Source: Yimella sp. (GTDB lineage: Bacteria > Actinomycetota > Actinomycetes > Actinomycetales > Dermatophilaceae). From it: a DNA stretch of 7,063 bases. Below, in pieces: positions 1 through 6,922 of this stretch; position 1 is the first letter of the stretch, and the number at the start of each line of letters is the position of its first letter. Position numbers and translations under genes: made by a program. Below the pieces are notes generated by a model. It saw nothing but the letters and a program-made list of their open reading frames with translations. It searched no databases and was not told the origin of the DNA. The DNA is taken from positions 1 to 7,063 of the forward strand of contig JASLFY010000125.1 in the NCBI GenBank assembly GCA_030150425.1, read 5' to 3'.

Positions 1-406
1 CTTCGACTTCTCCTTCTCCGGGTTGAAGACCGCGGTGGTCCGCTGGGTGCAGCAGTGCGAGCGCGACGGTCACCCGGTGCCGCTCGAGGACGTCGCCGCG
101 AGCTTCGCCGCCGCGGTCGCCGACGTGCTGACCCGCAAGGCGGTCGACGCCTGCCGGGAGTACGGCATCAAGGACCTGCAGATCGGCGGCGGCGTCACCG
201 CCAACACACAACTGCGGGCGATGGCCGAACAGCGGTGTGCCGCAGCGGGAATCAGCCTGCGCGTGCCCCGCGTACGGCTGTGCACCGACAACGGTGCGAT
301 GGTCGCCGCGCTCGGGGCTCAGGTCGTACAGCGTGGCCTGTCGCCGTCCGACCTGGCGCTCGCGACGGACTCGTCGTTGCCGGTGTCGCAGGTGGTCGTC
401 GGCTGA
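1..406 (+). CDS. tsaD: TsaD, tRNA N6-threonylcarbamoyladenosine transferase (3' part, truncated by window edge)
   Basis: TsaD (Gcp/Kae1/YgjD family) transfers the threonylcarbamoyl group from threonylcarbamoyl-AMP to A37 of ANN-decoding tRNAs, acting in the cytoplasm with TsaB and TsaE. Only the last 134 or so codons of a protein usually near 340 residues are present. The reading frame starts at base 2 and is open from the window edge. The fragment opens with the family motif DFSFSGLKTAV. It then has the glycine-rich GGGVTANTQLR nucleotide-binding segment and near the end LCTDNGAMVAALG, whose Asp belongs to the metal and nucleotide site. The TTG at base 23 is an internal Leu codon of the SGLKT motif, not a start. 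The gene ends in TGA and faces the GH3 gene, with 73 nt between the two stop codons. In mycobacteria tsaD lies directly upstream of groES; here a reverse-strand operon separates them. Identification is firm. Confidence 0.96.
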   Translation, partial: FDFSFSGLKTAVVRWVQQCERDGHPVPLEDVAASFAAAVADVLTRKAVDACREYGIKDLQIGGGVTANTQLRAMAEQRCAAAGISLRVPRVRLCTDNGAMVAALGAQVVQRGLSPSDLALATDSSLPVSQVVVG

Positions 407-472
407 CCGGAGGAGACTTCTTCGGCCGGGGGAGCTTCACGAAGCTGCTCGGGTCGCGAAACCCTCCTCCGG
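407..472. terminator. Nested inverted repeat between convergent tsaD and GH3 genes, possible bidirectional terminator
   Basis: The gap between the two convergent stop codons is almost filled by a nested inverted repeat. CCGGAGGAG (407-415) pairs with CTCCTCCGG (464-472), TTCG (421-424) pairs with CGAA (457-460), and a central hairpin AGCTTC-AC-GAAGCT lies at 433-446. The outer arm begins directly after the tsaD TGA and ends 7 nt before the GH3 stop. There is no T-run on either strand, so a classical intrinsic terminator is not proven. Position and symmetry suggest termination or mRNA 3'-end protection for both genes. The pairing is read directly from the sequence; the function is inferred. 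Confidence 0.5.
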
Positions 473-479
473 GCGTCGG

Positions 480-1748
480 TCAGGCGACCGAGCAGGGCGT
501 CAGCCCCATCCGGGTCTTCAGCTGCAACACCCGTACGACCGACGCCCGGACCTGCTTGTCGAACACCGGGTCCTTGCCGGCCAGGGCGGTGATCGCGGTC
601 GCCATCTCGCGCGCCCCGGGCACCGAACCGGTCAGCGCGATGTCGCCGCCGGCGCGGATCATCCGGATGCCGCGTTGGGCCGCCGGGACCCCGCGTACGG
701 CGACCGCGTTGAGGTCGTCGCTGACGACGACACCGTTCCAGTGCAGCTTGTCGCGCAGCGTCCCGTTGATCACGGCGGGGGAGAAGATCGCCTGGTTCGC
801 GGGGTCGATCCTGGAGTAGTAGGCGGACGACACCATCACCATGCCGGGGTCCTGCGTGATTCCGGCGGCGAACGCCTGCAGGTACGCGTCGTCGGCGGTG
901 GTCTGCGTGTCGCTGATGCCGGTGGCGGAGAAGTCGGTGTTGTTGCGGATCCGGCCGAGGCCCGGGAAGTGCTTCAGCGTGCCGACCACGCCCTGCCCCT
1001 GCATCGCCTGCAACACCTGCGAGAGCGCCGCTCCGGCCGCCTTCGGGTCACTGCCGTACTGCCGGTCGAAGCGGCCGATCGGGGCGTTGTTCGCCGCGGT
1101 GCCGGCCGGCACGACGTCGGCGACGGGCGCGAGGTTCACGTTGACGCCGACCGCCTTCAGCTCGCGGCCGATGGTGGCCCCGATCGTCGTACGAGCATCG
1201 GCCGTGCCCTGACCCTGCTGCAGCGCGCTGGGCAGGACGGTGAACCCGTCGCCCTTGAGCTGCTGCACCTTGCCGCCCTCCTGGTCGGCGCTGACCAGGA
1301 ACTTCACGCCGCGCGTCGAGGTCGGATTCGCCTGTGTCTGAACGTGACTCGAGATCGCGCGGATCCGGGCGGCGTCGCGCCAGCCGCCGATGAAGAAGAA
1401 GTTGCCGAGGTGCAGGTCGGCGATGTCGTCGTCGAGCGAACTCGGGGAGTGGCCGGCCTGGAGTCCGACCATGATCAGCTGCCCGGAGCGCTGCGCGGGA
1501 GTCATCCCGTCGGCCAACTGCTGCACACACCGGCTGACCGGCGGCGCGGTCGAACTGGTGGAGGTCGCGCTCGACGCGGTCGGGGCGGTGGTGGTCGACG
1601 AGGTCGGTGAGGTGCCCGCCGTCGACGCCGTGGTCTGAGCCGCCGTCGACGAGGCGGACGGCGACGATGCAGACGTCGATGCGGTGTTCGACTGCTCGGA
1701 ACAGGCGACGAGCAGCAGCGGCACGGCGAGCGCAGCGAGCTTCTTCAC
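480..1748 (-). CDS. Secreted lipoprotein, glycoside hydrolase family 3 (NagZ-like fold, variant catalytic dyad)
   Basis: This 422-residue protein starts with GTG and resembles the single-domain GH3 beta-N-acetylhexosaminidases (NagZ, LpqI) that remove GlcNAc from peptidoglycan fragments. The N-terminus is a lipoprotein signal: MKK, a hydrophobic stretch, then lipobox LLVAC with Cys16 as the lipidation site. A Ser/Thr/Ala-rich spacer (17-70) should hold the catalytic domain (about 72-415) away from the membrane. GH3 motifs are DQEGG (155-159), NLAPVADV (205-212), KHFPG (259-263) and VVVSDDL (340-346), where Asp344 is the expected nucleophile. The NagZ acid/base loop KHFPGHG...DSH is changed: Leu264 replaces His, and Asn270-Thr271-Asp272 replaces Asp-Ser-His. 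Hydrolytic activity is therefore uncertain. It is the last gene of the three-gene operon, 9 nt after the methyltransferase stop, with only a weak AGG ahead of the start. GH3 family is firm; substrate is not. Confidence 0.9.
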   Translation of the reverse strand: MKKLAALAVPLLLVACSEQSNTASTSASSPSASSTAAQTTASTAGTSPTSSTTTAPTASSATSTSSTAPPVSRCVQQLADGMTPAQRSGQLIMVGLQAGHSPSSLDDDIADLHLGNFFFIGGWRDAARIRAISSHVQTQANPTSTRGVKFLVSADQEGGKVQQLKGDGFTVLPSALQQGQGTADARTTIGATIGRELKAVGVNVNLAPVADVVPAGTAANNAPIGRFDRQYGSDPKAAGAALSQVLQAMQGQGVVGTLKHFPGLGRIRNNTDFSATGISDTQTTADDAYLQAFAAGITQDPGMVMVSSAYYSRIDPANQAIFSPAVINGTLRDKLHWNGVVVSDDLNAVAVRGVPAAQRGIRMIRAGGDIALTGSVPGAREMATAITALAGKDPVFDKQVRASVVRVLQLKTRMGLTPCSVA

Positions 1749-1757
1749 GTCGTCAGC

Positions 1758-2966
1758 CTAAGCAGCCGGCGGGCCGCCGAGGGGTTCCAGGAAGAGCACC
1801 ACCTGATCGCCCGCGATCCGGGTGATCAGCAGGGTGGCCGCCTCCGACCCCTTCGCCTTGAGCTGTCGCCGCAACGCCGGTTCGTCGATCGTCACGCCGC
1901 GGGCCTTGATGGTCAGGACGCCGATCTGCTTGTCCCGCAGGTGAGCTCGCAGCGCCTTGAGGTTGTACGGCTGTGCGCCGACGATGCGGAACGAGCGGGC
2001 CCAGGGGAGCGTGATCTCGGTGTCGGAGGTGACGTGGCCGAGGCCAGGCGTCAGTTCCCGTCCGTCGAGCTGCGCGCTCAGGGCGTCGGTCAGCCCGGCC
2101 CGTACGACCGCCTTGTCGGCCTCGTGCAGGAACTCGCCGAGGTCGTCCAGGGACTCCAGCGGTGGCGGTGCGTCGTCGACCGGGCGCACGACGCTCTCCC
2201 GGCCGCCGCGGATCACGACGGCGCTGCGCTCGGTCGTCCCGGCGGTGGTGCCGAACCACAGCAGACACTCCAACACTTCGCCGTCGTACGAAACCCATTG
2301 CGGCTCAGCGCCGTCCGGCACCTGGCGCAGGTCGAGCGACGGACTGAGCTTGACACCCATCGGTCGCCCGGAGGCCCCCAACTCGGTGACGAACTCCCAA
2401 CTGGGCTGCAACTGGTCGAGCCGGAACGTGCGTCGGGTGCGGCCCCGCGCGTCGGCGACGCCGGTGGTCCGGCGGGCGGGGTCCAGCCAGACGGCGGCGT
2501 CGGCGGGGATCTCCACCTCCTCGGCCCGCGCGCAGCGCACCTCGGCGGTGGTGTCGGCGAGGTTCGCCGCGGCGATCCGGGCGGTTGCCGGATCGGCGTC
2601 GACGGCGACGACATCCAGACCAGCATCGGCGAATGCCCGTGCGTCGGAACCGATTCCACACCCGAGGTCGTAGACGACCGTCGCGCCGGAGGCCGCCAGT
2701 CGGCGGGCGTGCAGCGCGGCGACGGCGGGCCGGGTGGCCTGCTCGAGACCGTCGGCGGTGAACAGCATGGTGTCGGCGGTGGCGCTGAACTTGGTGCGAC
2801 CGCGGGCCCGCAGCTCGGACTGGGTGAGTGCCGCACCGACCAGTTCGGCGTCGTGCCCGGCCGCGCGCAGTCGGGAGTTCAGCGCGAAGACCGCGTTCGG
2901 GTCGTACGGCGGCAGCGAGTCCAGCAGTCCGCTGGCGACCAGGCGGTCGACGAGGGCGGCGTCCAT
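1758..2966 (-). CDS. Class I SAM-dependent methyltransferase with THUMP-like C-terminal domain
   Basis: This 402-residue cytoplasmic protein has a Rossmann-type SAM-binding core. Motif I is VVYDLGCGIGSDA (97-109), the acidic residue ending strand 2 lies in VVAVDADP (119-126), and a catalytic-loop motif IV VWLDPARR is at 159-166. The C-terminal part (about 325-397, with ALRAHLRDKQIGVLTIKARG near 338-357) resembles the THUMP-like domain found in this actinobacterial family. THUMP-related domains bind RNA, so an RNA substrate is likely, but the target is unknown and I give no gene symbol. The ATG is chosen because it overlaps the phosphodiesterase stop as TGATG and because residues 1-60 match the family's usual N-terminus in style. 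The bases upstream are C/G-rich with no Shine-Dalgarno, which fits translational coupling. The frame stays open far upstream, to about 3899, but that part is out-of-frame sequence of the next gene. The stop is TAG. Confidence 0.9.
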   Translation of the reverse strand: MDAALVDRLVASGLLDSLPPYDPNAVFALNSRLRAAGHDAELVGAALTQSELRARGRTKFSATADTMLFTADGLEQATRPAVAALHARRLAASGATVVYDLGCGIGSDARAFADAGLDVVAVDADPATARIAAANLADTTAEVRCARAEEVEIPADAAVWLDPARRTTGVADARGRTRRTFRLDQLQPSWEFVTELGASGRPMGVKLSPSLDLRQVPDGAEPQWVSYDGEVLECLLWFGTTAGTTERSAVVIRGGRESVVRPVDDAPPPLESLDDLGEFLHEADKAVVRAGLTDALSAQLDGRELTPGLGHVTSDTEITLPWARSFRIVGAQPYNLKALRAHLRDKQIGVLTIKARGVTIDEPALRRQLKAKGSEAATLLITRIAGDQVVLFLEPLGGPPAA

Positions 2967-3868
2967 CAGGCGGGGGACCAGGTCGAGGTCTTGCTGGAGA
3001 ACGCCTCGAGCGCCTCGTCCGCCGGCAATGCGGCCAGGGCGTCGGCGACGGCGTCGTCGAAACCGCTGACGACCGGGGGACTGCCCAGCGGGATGTGGGT
3101 GTGCAGCAGCCCGGTGGGATGCACGTCGACCAGGTCGAACCCCTGCCGCCCGTCGACCCCGACAAGCGAACCGTTCGGCGCGCCGGCGTCGAGCGAGTAG
3201 CAGGACGCCGCCGCGACCGACACCGGGACGCCGGCGAACATGCCGTGGCTGCTGTGGTGCAGGTGGCCGGCGAGGATCCCGCGGACGTCGCTGCCCCGGA
3301 TCACCGCCGCCAGGTCGTCCTGGCGCTGCAGGCCGAGCAGGTTCATCAGGTCGACGACGCAGGGGAGCGGCGGGTGGTGCAGCGCCAGCAGCGTGCCGTG
3401 TTCGGCGGGGGTGGCGAGTTCGCTTGCCAGCCAGTCGAGTTGGGCGTCGTCGAAGGATCCGTGGTGGTAGCCGTTCACGGTGGTGTCGAGCGCGATGACC
3501 CGCAGCCCGCGCAGGTCGTACGTACGGTCCTGGGGCGCCTGAGTGTCGGCACCGTCGAACAACCGGCGGGCGTACGGCCCCCGTTCGTCGTGATTGCCCA
3601 TCACCCAGACGACCGCGCAGTCGAGCCGCTCCGCGACGGGTTCGACGGTCGCCCGCAACAGGTCGTACGCCGCGTCCTCCCCGCGGTCGGCGAGGTCGCC
3701 GGTGAACACCATCGCGTCGATTCGACGGCCGGTGCGTTCGAGTTGGGCGAGCGTCGCGGCCAGGTTGTCCGCCACCTCGATCACGCCGCCGAGGCGGCCG
3801 CCGTCGGCCAGCAGGTGCGGGTCGCTCAGGTGGGCGATCGTGTGGGTCGGATCGGGCGCGAAACGCAT
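2966..3868 (-). CDS. cpdA: Class III metallophosphoesterase, Rv0805/CpdA-like 3',5'-cAMP phosphodiesterase
   Basis: A calcineurin-type two-metal phosphoesterase of 300 residues. Metal ligands are visible in order: Asp16 and His18 in LSDPHL, Asp58 in FTGDLADRG, Asn92 and His93 in VMGNHDE, His164 in LALHHPP, and His202 and His204 in AGHLHH. As I recall M. tuberculosis Rv0805 (ligands D21, H23, D63, N97, H169, H207, H209), each is offset by exactly five residues, so the cores align without gaps. The segments VWVMGNHD and GVPVSVAAASCYS also match. Rv0805 hydrolyses 3',5'-cAMP, and better 2',3'-cyclic nucleotides, so physiological cAMP turnover is inferred rather than shown. It is the first gene of the operon. 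ATG 3868 is preferred over an in-frame ATG at 3928, which would run through the CIRCE operator. The only SD-like GGAG is 2 nt from the start, so a leaderless mRNA is possible. Confidence 0.9.
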   Translation of the reverse strand: MRFAPDPTHTIAHLSDPHLLADGGRLGGVIEVADNLAATLAQLERTGRRIDAMVFTGDLADRGEDAAYDLLRATVEPVAERLDCAVVWVMGNHDERGPYARRLFDGADTQAPQDRTYDLRGLRVIALDTTVNGYHHGSFDDAQLDWLASELATPAEHGTLLALHHPPLPCVVDLMNLLGLQRQDDLAAVIRGSDVRGILAGHLHHSSHGMFAGVPVSVAAASCYSLDAGAPNGSLVGVDGRQGFDLVDVHPTGLLHTHIPLGSPPVVSGFDDAVADALAALPADEALEAFSSKTSTWSPA

Positions 3869-3906
3869 GGCTCCATTGTGCTCGTTCGAGCATTGGCACT
3901 CGACTT
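3869..3906 (-). promoter_or_regulatory. Possible promoter of the cpdA operon (leaderless type)
   Basis: On the minus strand CACAAT (3875-3880) matches TATAAT at four of six positions, including the conserved A2 and T6. It ends 6 nt before the ATG at 3868. That spacing would put the transcription start at or next to the ATG, as in the leaderless mRNAs common in actinobacteria, and would explain the lack of a well-spaced Shine-Dalgarno. No recognisable -35 hexamer is seen; its expected position falls inside the CIRCE element. A short palindrome, GCTCG-TT-CGAGC (3880-3891), lies between the -10 and CIRCE. This is an inference from weak matches. Confidence 0.3.
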
Positions 3907-3919
3907 GCGGGAGTGCTAA
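3893..3919. promoter_or_regulatory. CIRCE operator (HrcA binding site)
   Basis: TTGGCACTC, nine bases, then GAGTGCTAA. The consensus CIRCE is TTAGCACTC-N9-GAGTGCTAA, so this site has 17 of 18 arm positions and the exact spacing. HrcA binds CIRCE as a dimer and represses groESL until heat or protein-folding stress titrates GroEL, which HrcA needs for activity. The site lies 160 bp before groES, in the intergenic region shared with the divergent cpdA operon, and its edge is only 24 bp from the cpdA ATG. The hrcA gene itself is not in the window. Confidence 0.95.
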
Positions 3920-3933
3920 TCGGGGCATAGATT
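3905..3933 (+). promoter_or_regulatory. Probable groES-groEL promoter overlapping CIRCE
   Basis: TTGCGG (3905-3910), 17 bases, then TAGATT (3928-3933) is a plausible housekeeping-sigma promoter with weak hexamers. Its -35 lies in the spacer of the CIRCE element, so HrcA bound there would block RNA polymerase. Transcription would start near 3940, giving a leader of about 140 nt before groES. A second weak candidate, CGGACC-N17-TATCTT ending at 4041, lies closer to groES. Neither is certain from sequence alone. Confidence 0.45.
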
Positions 3934-3938
3934 CAGTT

Positions 3939-3965
3939 CTGGCACTCAGCCCGTGACAGTGCCAG
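3939..3965. promoter_or_regulatory. Second, degenerate CIRCE-like inverted repeat
   Basis: CTGGCACTC-N9-CAGTGCCAG keeps the CIRCE core GCACT/AGTGC and the nine-base spacing, but matches only 13 of 18 consensus arm positions. Seen on its own, it is a perfect 8-bp inverted repeat, CTGGCACT/AGTGCCAG, with an 11-base spacer. It starts 19 bp after the first CIRCE, at about the expected groES transcription start. It could be a weaker second HrcA operator, or an independent hairpin in the leader RNA. Confidence 0.6.
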
Positions 3966-4042
3966 CTCGCAGCACCAGGGTCGACCCCCGCGACGGCGGC
4001 CCACCGGTGACGCGGACCGGCCGGCCACGGGACCGTATCTTT

Positions 4043-4059
4043 CCCCGGGCACACCGGGG
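4043..4059 (+). promoter_or_regulatory. GC-rich hairpin in groES leader
   Basis: CCCCGG (4043-4048) and CCGGGG (4054-4059) form a six-base-pair all-GC stem with the five-base loop GCACA. It ends 8 nt before the AAAGGA Shine-Dalgarno of groES (4068-4073). No T-run follows, so it is not a terminator. It may stabilise the mRNA or affect ribosome access. The pairing is seen; the role is a guess. Confidence 0.4.
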
Positions 4060-4079
4060 TTCGACAGAAAGGATCCGCC

Positions 4080-4376
4080 GTGTCGGTGAACATCAAGCCG
4101 CTCGAGGACCGCATCGTTGTCAAGGCCGTCGAGGCCGAGCAGACGACCGCTTCCGGTCTGGTCATCCCGGACACCGCCAAGGAGAAGCCCCAGGAGGGCG
4201 AGGTCCTGGCCGTCGGCCCGGGCCGCATCGACGACAACGGTCAGCGCGTTCCGCTGGACATCGCCGTCGGCGACAAGGTCATCTACTCCAAGTACGGCGG
4301 CACCGAGGTCAAGTACTCAGGCCAGGAGCTGCTGATCCTGAGCGCGCGGGACATCCTCGCCGTCGTCGAGCGCTGA
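4080..4376 (+). CDS. groES: GroES, 10 kDa co-chaperonin (Cpn10)
   Basis: GroES forms the seven-membered lid that caps the GroEL cavity during ATP-driven protein folding in the cytoplasm. The 98-residue length is normal. The N-terminal beta strand NIKPLEDRIVVK (4-15) is followed by the GroEL-binding mobile loop (about 16-34), whose hydrophobic tripeptide Leu27-Val28-Ile29 precedes PDTAKEKPQEGEV. The GPGR roof region follows, then VGDKVIYSKYGGTEVK, and the chain ends with the typical ILSARDILAVVE. The start is GTG, with AAAGGA six bases upstream; a second GTG at 4086 lacks that spacing. It is the first gene of groES-groEL and sits behind a CIRCE operator, so HrcA repression is expected. Confidence 0.98.
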   Translation: MSVNIKPLEDRIVVKAVEAEQTTASGLVIPDTAKEKPQEGEVLAVGPGRIDDNGQRVPLDIAVGDKVIYSKYGGTEVKYSGQELLILSARDILAVVER

Positions 4377-4398
4377 TCGACAGCCTCACCTGATCTCG

Positions 4399-4450
4399 TA
4401 CGGCGCCCCGGCCCGCCGCCCTCGCCCGGGCCGCGACCGGGGCGCACGTA
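4399..4450 (+). other. Strong intercistronic hairpin between groES and groEL
   Basis: In the 104-nt spacer, TACG plus GCGCCCCGG (4399-4411) pairs with CCGGGGCGC (4437-4445) and CGTA (4447-4450). This gives 13 base pairs interrupted only by a bulged A at 4446. The GC-rich apical part contains the palindrome GCCCGGGC (4424-4431) and can fold further. No T-run follows, so full termination is unlikely. The groEL Shine-Dalgarno (4466-4474) lies just beyond the stem. Such a structure could be an RNA processing or stability element that sets the GroES:GroEL ratio, or a partial attenuator. Pairing is seen; function is inferred. Confidence 0.6.
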
Positions 4451-4480
4451 TGTCACCCACATCTGGGAGAAGGAACACCC

Positions 4481-6094
<1,614 letters not shown>

Positions 6095-6118
6095 GTCCAC
6101 TGACCGAGTGAACTGACA

Positions 6119-6130
6119 GGTCGTACGACC
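6119..6130. repeat. 12-bp perfect palindrome after groEL
   Basis: GGTCGTACGACC reads the same on both strands. It lies between the groEL stop and the terminator stem. It could be a protein-binding site or chance in a sequence rich in CGTACG; nothing further supports a role. Confidence 0.35.
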
Positions 6131-6134
6131 CGGT

Positions 6135-6196
6135 CGAATGCCCTGGGAGCCCGCTGCGGGTTCCCAGGGCATTCGCGGTTTCTTGACTTGTTCTTT
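6135..6196 (+). terminator. Intrinsic terminator of the groES-groEL operon
   Basis: A perfect 14-bp stem, CGAATGCCCTGGGA (6135-6148) with TCCCAGGGCATTCG (6162-6175), continues through a G-T wobble and CCCG/CGGG (6150-6153 with 6157-6160), closing on the triloop CTG. The whole is about 19 paired positions. It is followed by the T-rich stretch CGGTTTCTTGACTTGTTCTTT. It starts 40 nt after the groEL stop and separates groEL from sigD, so sigD probably needs its own promoter. Confidence 0.92.
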
Positions 6197-6224
6197 ACCT
6201 TGGAGGAATCAGCCCGCCTAAGGT
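6183..6224 (+). promoter_or_regulatory. Candidate sigD promoter region (weak)
   Basis: Downstream of the terminator stem, TAAGGT (6219-6224) fits the actinobacterial -10 pattern TANNNT. TTTACC (6194-6199) is a possible -35 with a long 19-base spacer. A better -35-like TTGACT (6183-6188) has no good -10 at a usual distance. The terminator and the length of the gap (192 nt from groEL stop to sigD start) make a separate promoter likely, but its exact place is uncertain. Confidence 0.25.
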
Positions 6225-6286
6225 GGTGGGCGCATCCGCACCAGCCGCCTGTCCGAAGACCTGTCCGCCGAACGAGGGAGTGATCC

Positions 6287-6922
6287 GTGTCGCAGCACTC
6301 GACGCGATCCGAGAACTCCTACGTAACGAATTGGTCCGGACCTTCGATGTCCTTGTCGGACACGCAGATTCCACTGCGTGATCTGGTGGCGCCGGCCCGC
6401 AGGGGAGACGCGGGAGCCACCGAGTCCTTGATGGCAGGGGTCCATCAGCTCGCGTTGCGTTATGCCCGTGCTCGGCTCGGCCGACACTCCGCAACTGCTG
6501 ATGCCTCGGCCGACGTAGCCCAGGAGGTGTGTGTGGCGGTGCTGACTGCCCTCCCTCGCTATGTCGACAAGGGCTTCCCTTTCGAGGCCTTCGTCTACCG
6601 CATCGCCTCCAACAAGGTCGCCGACGCACAGCGCGGTGTGCTGCGCGGTGCCACCCCGACGGCCGAGGTTCCGGAGCAGACCGACCTCGCGCCGAACCCG
6701 GAGGAACGGGCGATGATGTCGGACGAGGCCGCCCGCCTCGCCGATCTGCTCGACGAACTCAACCCGCAGCAGCGCGAGATCATCACACTGCGCGTCGCGG
6801 TCGGCCTGTCCGCCGACGAAACCGCGGCGGCCCTCGGCATGAAGCCCGGAGCCGTACGCGTCGCCCAGCACCGCGCGCTGGCCAAGCTGCGCGCGATCGC
6901 CGCGAAGCAGGACCCGCGATGA
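6287..6922 (+). CDS. sigD: RNA polymerase sigma-70 family factor, SigD type
   Basis: This 211-residue alternative sigma factor directs RNA polymerase to a specific promoter set. Region 2 spans about 45-118, with ADVAQEVCVAVLTALPRY (75-92), the KGFPFEAFVYRIASNKVADAQR stretch (95-116) covering the -10-recognition helices. Region 4 spans about 150-205, with PQQREIITLRVAVGLSADET (160-179) and the -35-binding helix in GMKPGAVRVAQHRALAKL (184-201). Several of these segments match, as I recall it, M. tuberculosis SigD (for example DVAQEVCLATITALPRY and TGAVRVAQHRAL). The gene follows groEL in the same broad order as in mycobacteria. The GTG start has GAGGGAG six bases upstream; ATG 6347 lacks a comparable site. 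The first 25-30 residues are not conserved. The stop overlaps the next start as ATGA, fitting a sigma/anti-sigma pair. Mycobacterial SigD is linked to starvation and stringent response; the role here is inferred. Confidence 0.92.
   Translation: MSQHSTRSENSYVTNWSGPSMSLSDTQIPLRDLVAPARRGDAGATESLMAGVHQLALRYARARLGRHSATADASADVAQEVCVAVLTALPRYVDKGFPFEAFVYRIASNKVADAQRGVLRGATPTAEVPEQTDLAPNPEERAMMSDEAARLADLLDELNPQQREIITLRVAVGLSADETAAALGMKPGAVRVAQHRALAKLRAIAAKQDPR

Noticed and set aside
237..1610. 457-codon plus-strand frame across the end of tsaD and the GH3 gene
   Set aside because: Arg/Gly/Ala-rich shadow of the GH3 lipoprotein, which has clear motifs and a signal peptide on the other strand.
1539..1700. 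Repetitive stretch in the GH3 gene considered as a DNA repeat
   Set aside because: It codes for the Ser/Thr/Ala linker of the lipoprotein; the repetition is at the amino-acid level and no regular DNA unit is seen.
2967..3899. Long upstream extension of the methyltransferase frame, giving 713 residues
   Set aside because: The added part is out-of-frame phosphodiesterase sequence; the ATG at 2966 overlaps the upstream stop and begins the plausible domain.
1941..3919. Long plus-strand frames (1941-3200, 2828-3919) opposite the methyltransferase and phosphodiesterase
   Set aside because: No family motifs, skewed composition, and the minus-strand genes in this stretch carry complete conserved motifs.
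3869..4237. Upstream extension of the phosphodiesterase frame, including ATG at 3928
   Set aside because: It would translate through the CIRCE operator and the groES promoter; the family N-terminus fits the ATG at 3868. ATG 3928 remains a minor alternative.
3953..4393. Plus-strand frame overlapping the groES leader and gene
   Set aside because: Frame-shifted shadow of groES, Arg-rich, no motif.
6347..6349. Internal ATG as the sigD start
   Set aside because: No well-placed Shine-Dalgarno, whereas GTG 6287 has GAGGGAG six bases upstream.
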